A model generated the notes under the pieces. That model was not told the origin of the DNA. It did no database searches and saw nothing but the letters and a program-made list of their open reading frames with translations. From Symsagittifera roscoffensis (taxonomy: Eukaryota > Xenacoelomorpha > Acoela > Convolutidae): a DNA stretch of 64,000 nt. Where the stretch lies: contig NC_087063.1 of NCBI RefSeq assembly GCF_963678635.1, forward strand, positions 37,958,759 to 38,022,758, written 5' to 3'. Position 1 is the first letter of the stretch. Each line of letters begins with the position of its first letter. Below, one piece after another: positions 59,011 to 64,000 of this stretch. The position numbers and the translations under genes are program-made.

Positions 59011-61560
59011 CAACAAGCAACGCAACAATCCCCACCGACTACGACATCCAGTAACTTCCAACAATACCAAAGTCTAGTCAAAGAAATCAACCCCAACTAT
59101 CAACACATATTTCGTTTCAGGAAAATCCCTATACATTTGAAGAAAGACACGCGTAACTATCAGAATCTTTAAAATCCGTAGTTCGCCATGCACCTTTAAG
59201 CGAACCGCAACACAAACCAACATACAACACCTATCCTTCTCTCCAACGAGACCTTAATAGAACCAGACATCTTAGTCGAACCCAAAATCAAACATCTACA
59301 AAAGATATACAAATAATTCATCTAAGTCATAATAAAAACTTGCAACACCCAGAGTTCATTTAATATACCCTCATCACAATCCTCAAATCCTCTGGACCTT
59401 TCCATTAATACTATTCAAGGTACTCCTCGCCATTACAAACAATTTCACAACAAAACACTCCAAACAAACCATCAGATTACTGAGGATCAACCCCCACATC
59501 CAAACATGTTCGTGAAAATCCCTTTAACCCCTCGACTTCAACACAACGTCTCCCACATTGAATGACACAAGCTTTCACTCAAGATGAGCCAAACTTAGTA
59601 AATGACTTTATAGATATCTCATCCGATACGTCTTTGTCAATGCCAGAAACTTTATAACCACCTGCAATCCTTTCAACAATAAGTCAAACTCCAAGTACAA
59701 CATTTCCACTCAATTTCCCTACAAATTTAGATGATAGTTATAGAGAAATCTTAATCAACAATATACCTCAACGATTAGAATGGAGTACATTCGTAGCACC
59801 TTCTACTTGTTTTGGTCAACATCTTGATATTAGCAGGTTACATAATTGGGCAATCAAAAGGAGACAAAAGACATACAAGAACAAAAAATACAGATCCTTA
59901 CACAAGATAATTTAACACTTAAATTTGAAATAACAGTAAAAAGTAAAAATTTAGTAAATCACCCTCTACCCCTAGCTCCAACAAATATAACAACTCAATC
60001 TTTACCTTCGCCGTTTTTAACAACAGAATCTACAAATACGATAGATTAAAAAAACAGACACTTGAATACATAAAATTCTATAACCCATATTCGGTACTAT
60101 CATACACATGTATCTTTTAATAATTTTTTCCCACAAACCCTCTCTCCACTAGTTCTTTTAGAACCAATATTTCATCAAAATACCTCCCCTCGAACAGGAC
60201 CACAAGATTTATTAGTTACACTTTATGACTGTAAAGAAAATGAACAAAAAACACTACATAAAAACGCCATAAACCAAGAAACTCAATGCGAATTGGAATC
60301 AAAAGAACTAGAAACAACAAATATCGCAGCGATATTTTTTTCAAAAGCTCGAGCTACATTCTTAACTTGACAACAAAACACTCGAAACAAACCATCTGAT
60401 TACTAAGGATCAACCCCCACATCCGAATAAGTTCGTGAAAATCCCTTTAATCCCTCAACTTCAACACAACGTCTCCCACATTGGATGACACAAGCTTTCA
60501 CTCAAGGTGAGCCAAACTTAGTAAATGATTTTATAGATATCTCATCCGATACGACTTTCTCCTTGCCAGAAATTTTATAACTACCTGCAACCCTTTCAAA
60601 ATTAAGTCAAACTCCAAGTAACACATTTCCACTAAATTTCCCTACAAATTTAGATGATAGATATAGAGAACTCATAACCATAAATATACCTCTACGATTA
60701 GATTGGAGTACATTCGTAGCACCCCCACTTTTTTTGGTCACCATCGTGATAGCAGCAGATTACATAATTGGGCAATCAACAGGAGACAAAGACATACAAG
60801 AACACAAAATACAGATCCTTACACAGATCCTTAAATTCGAAACAACAGTAAAAAAATAATAATTTAGTACATCACAATCTATCCCTAGCTCCACCAAATA
60901 TAACAACTCAATCATTACGTTCCCCATATTTAACAACAGAATCTATAAATACGATAGATGAACAAAACAGACACTTGAACATATAACATTCTATAATCCA
61001 TATTCGGGACTATCCTACACATGTATCTTTTTTAAAAAAACTTCCTACAAACTCTCTCTCCACTAGTTCTTTTAGAAACAATATCCCATCAAAAAACCTC
61101 CCCTCGAACAAGACAATCAGATTTAATAGTTACTCATTATGACTGTGAAGAAAATGAACAAAAAACACTATATAAATACGCCATAAACCAAGCAACTCAA
61201 TGTGAATCGGAAACAAAAGAACTAGAATTATCAAATATAGTAGTGACATTTTTTTCAAAAGCCCGAGCTACAACCTTTACTCAATATAAATTCACAGCAA
61301 CATTTTTAAAGAAAAGAACATTGTTCCCTTGTCTCAAATGGAAAGAAAAATAGATTCGATCACAAACCATCCTACCAAAGCAACATAGAGAGACTTGTAC
61401 ATCTTTACCCGACGACTGAAAAAACGAGCTCAAACAATTTAAATTAACCATAAGCAAAGGCACAAATCGAAAATCGGTAAAATTTCAAGAACACAAGCAA
61501 CCATCGTTTGGTTCCTTGAAGACACATGTACCACATTTGAAGTTGCAAATATTCACGCAA
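59011..61560 (+). pseudogene. ORF1/gag-like region with internal 923-bp tandem duplication
   Basis: Frames are broken, but several stretches read as protein: NFQQYQSLVKEINPNYQHIF (59052), ITEDQPPHPNMFVKIPLTP (59475), PNLVNDFIDISSDTS (59589), LEWSTFVAPSTCFGQHLDI (59774) and FFSKARAT (60336). Then the order ITEDQ-, LDWSTF-, THYDCEENEQKTLYKYAINQ (61132) and FFSKARATTFTQYKFTATF (61249) is repeated. No zinc knuckle or major-homology-like motif is visible, so gag is only a positional guess, based on its place after the leader segment. It could equally be the upstream part of an envelope-like ORF. Confidence 0.45.
59447..61290. repeat. 923-bp tandem duplication inside the ORF1/gag-like region
   Basis: ACAACAAAACACTC occurs at 59447 and 60370, GGATCAACCCCCACATCC at 59483 and 60407, the LEWSTF/LDWSTF codons at 59774 and 60698, and TTTCAAAAGCTCGAGCTAC-like sequence at 60339 and 61253. 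The shift is 923-924 bp at the left and 914 at the right. Divergence is about 10 percent by eye, so the event is older than the 1323-bp duplication. Confidence 0.85.
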
Positions 61561-62460
61561 GAAGAATTAAATTTCATCAAAAACATTTTATTGACTAAAT
61601 TCGTTTTGAAAAAGTAAACCGCGACAAAACAGATCTAACAGAAATTGTTATAACAATATCAATGAAGTAGAAAGTAAATTAACACGTTTTCAATTTTATC
61701 CGAAAACAGTACTCGCTTGCAGATATAAAACTCCACTTTACAAAACACAATATTCAGAAAATCTAGTTGATTACGTCAAAAATTTCGACATGAAAACTGG
61801 AAAATCAATAATTAACCCAACTCCAACGTACCACAGTTCTATTGACAAAAACTCATATAACCCAGTAACATTTTTGAAAAATACAGGAAGTACTTCGCCC
61901 ACAAGATAAAGGCAGCACACGTTTACAAAAAATATCAGTCTTGTACAATATTTATTTTGGCGCAATCCACTATGACATCCACTTAGATATGAAGTTGGAT
62001 TATACAAAAAGCAGCATATTTCAAGAAATTTTGTTATCAGAATTAGAAACACTCAATCACTTATCTGAACTAGAACGAACACAAATTCTACAATCACTCG
62101 CACTAGCAGTATTAAAAATACCATACGCACGATATTTATTATCAGGCAATAGATCAAATTTCATCGAAAACGAAGGAAATATACTATGGTTTTACACATG
62201 TACAAATTAATTACCATTAAAGGTTTTTGAAGATAAAAGATGTTATGAAAGAATCCCTATGTTCGACAAAAATAATGTATGTTTTATCGATACACTTTCT
62301 AGACAACTATAATTTTGGGATCCAGCCTTCCGATTTGGATTTGAAATTAGCCACAAAATTGTACAGCTTAACCCAGATGAACACAAATACTATCTTCTCA
62401 CCCCATATCCCATAATTATGCCACCATTAACGAACTTTTCACCAGATCAGAAAGTATCTC
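61561..62460 (+). pseudogene. Envelope-like or unassigned retroelement ORF, part 1
   Basis: The readable core runs in one frame from 61941 to 62309, interrupted by a single TAA at 62208. It holds SELETLNHLSELERTQILQS, KIPYARYLLSGNRSNFIE and NILWFYTCTN, then, after the TAA, VFEDKRCYERIP and CFIDTLSRQL. A shifted frame then gives IVQLNPDEHKYYLLTPYPI. Paired cysteines and the WFY-C / DKRCYxRIP pattern resemble the glycoprotein-like ORF of some invertebrate gypsy-type elements; this is recollection of a pattern and not a search result. Upstream (61565-61940) lies VDYVKNFDMKTGKSI, shared with 56340-56740. As read it is not expressible. Confidence 0.4.
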
Positions 62461-63844
62461 CCCAATGACAAGTGATCAACCCGACCTCCCCAGCCCAACA
62501 ATCAAGAATAAGATTAAGAGCTTGGCATTTTCATCATTTTACAACAAAAGCTTCAAAACGCTAACACATTAACAATTCATCACTTACCACCTTCCATTTA
62601 TTCCTCCGAATCCTCCAACCCAGCCTCCACAATAGAAGAAACCAGAGTACACCGAGTATTGAAACGAGAGCACCTCAATACCCAAATACTTCGCACCCCC
62701 CGACCACTCCGACTGTTTTCCTTTCACCCCCTCCACACGGACACAAAGAAATCGTTGAAATGTAACTTACCATTCTTCCCACAATACATCTACTACCAGA
62801 CCACTAACAACGACCAACGAACCTACGTTGATGAATATAGCCTAGTTCCCACACTATCATGGACCTCATTTTACCACTTCACTAACCCACTAGCACTCGC
62901 TTTATACAATAACCCAGCTGACGATGAAATTTGTCAACCCCGACTACACCACCTAGCCACAGCACTGCATTAAAAACATTTCACAACCATTAACACAAAC
63001 ATTAAACAGATTGGTTGCACAAATAGCAAACAGATTTTCAATTAACCACTACGATCAAACTATTGCACGATAGAAGATACAATCATAGAAGAACATGAAG
63101 ACACTAATCCCCAATTCATTAAATTTTTTTCTTATAAAAGCACAATATGAATTTGTAACTAACAGCATGAATCAAAGATATGATAATATTACTTCCAGCG
63201 CACTCCGAGACACCAAAGCGTATGATTTTTATTTCAACAATCACTTCTCACTAACTTTAAATTTTCTCACACCAAAAGAACGTGACTTCCACTGCCCACA
63301 TGATTTAATGTTGCTCACTAAACTAACCCACACATACACCTATTATGAATTTTTGGACAACACTACATACCTAACACACCATCACAAAACCCACAATACA
63401 GATTCACATTCATTAACTCCAAATACACCTCTTTATACTTTCTAAACTTCACTTATTGTAAAAAAATACTAACAAGCACGGCATCCTCCATAACTATGAC
63501 CCCATCAGACAAATGTATGTATACTGCCCACTAGCCAAATCCTTTGATATTGAAGAATCCGCCCACTAATCATCCCCCACAAAAAAAAAACAGCCCATCG
63601 AAGTCTTCATTCTAGAATACATTCACAACACTAAACACAATCACAAACTAAATAACCTAATCCAAAATACATCGCATGAGTTCTCACTCAATAGTGAAGA
63701 GCACAACAACATCCGAGCACTCGAGATACTATGGCCTCTGTTTCAAAAAACGATGTCATCCGCATGCTTGCTAAGCTCCTCACATCATCAGACACTATTC
63801 GCATTAATTTCCCAAAAGGAATTTTTTGCCGAAGACAACCCTTG
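62461..63844 (+). pseudogene. Unassigned retroelement ORF, part 2, ending at a strong splice donor
   Basis: Successive open pieces: 62659-62970 (LPFFPQYIYYQTTNNDQR, DEYSLVPTLSWTSFYHFTNP), 63095-63443 (KAQYEFVTNSMNQRYDNI, DFHCPHDLMLLTKLTHTY) and about 63585-63844 in frame 3 (VFILEYIHNTKHNHKLNN, RALEILWPLFQKTM, ALISQKEFFAEDNPW). The last piece ends at CCTTG|GTAAGTG (donor at 63845). Frames change between pieces, so this is a decayed or intron-containing ORF. The family is not recognised, and whether it continues the envelope-like part is inference from position and the common C-rich plus-strand composition. Confidence 0.4.
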
Positions 63845-64000
63845 GTAAGTGTAATTAATTTTTTAAACTAAAAAATTTAAAAACTTATTAACCATTCTTT
63901 ACATATGTCTCACTTTTCTTTTTTTAAATTTCCTTATTCAATCATCTAAAACAAATAAAAACTAATAAAAAACTGTAAACTCTTTTCTATAAATCTTTCA
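63845..64000. other. Probable intron start, AT-rich, to window end
   Basis: After the GTAAGTG donor the C-rich, protein-like composition stops at once and gives way to A/T-rich DNA. This fits an intron whose acceptor lies beyond the window. Confidence 0.4.

Overview
The window is repeat-dense, AT-rich nuclear DNA from a metazoan, most likely a nematode. The support is indirect. Candidate splice acceptors have the short T-rich TTTNCAG form, there is a 50-nt candidate intron with a GTAAGTT donor, an immunoglobulin exon, and decayed Maverick/Polinton and Ty3/gypsy-type sequence. There is no prokaryotic gene organisation, and I saw no tRNA or rRNA gene. I found no complete, clearly functional gene of the host. 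Nearly everything readable belongs to satellite or mobile DNA, most of it dead.

Layout. 1-26403: a tandem satellite of about 363-bp monomers (about 72 copies) that enters from the left edge. It has ordered monomer types, higher-order repeats of about 1.8 and 1.1 kb, and a decayed right edge. 26404-31550: mostly non-coding DNA with one isolated Ig-domain exon (minus strand), a 130-bp fold-back repeat, small hairpins, and a 317-bp direct repeat joined by a perfect 35-bp inverted repeat. 31556-32438: a broken protein-primed family B DNA polymerase of Maverick/Polinton type. 32484-36011: a 3.5-kb imperfect palindrome. Each arm carries an outward-facing ORF of about 160 codons of unknown function, and the two copies share an in-frame TGA.

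35805-43780 (block A) and 46130-54001 (block B) are two copies of one 8-kb segment. It holds the 3' part of an exon family shared with the palindrome arm, several small unrecognised ORFs, a two-finger C2H2 gene (intact in B, dead in A), CCAAT-box-like arrays, and a dead gypsy-type reverse transcriptase/RNase H. Between the blocks is a nearly perfect 1323-bp tandem duplication that joins a retroelement leader to the palindrome-arm sequence. 54001-63850: the plus strand carries C-rich, G-poor remnants of the same LTR-type element family. These are an integrase copy, a second chimeric integrase copy, ORF1/gag-like remnants with a 923-bp internal duplication, and an envelope-like or otherwise unassigned ORF ending near a strong splice donor at 63845.

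Taken together, the region looks like a heterochromatin edge where a virus-like DNA transposon and an LTR element have been repeatedly duplicated, inverted and partly homogenised. The elements most worth a second look are the duplicated unknown ORF with its shared internal stop, the intact zinc-finger gene of block B, and the patchy near-identity between blocks A and B.
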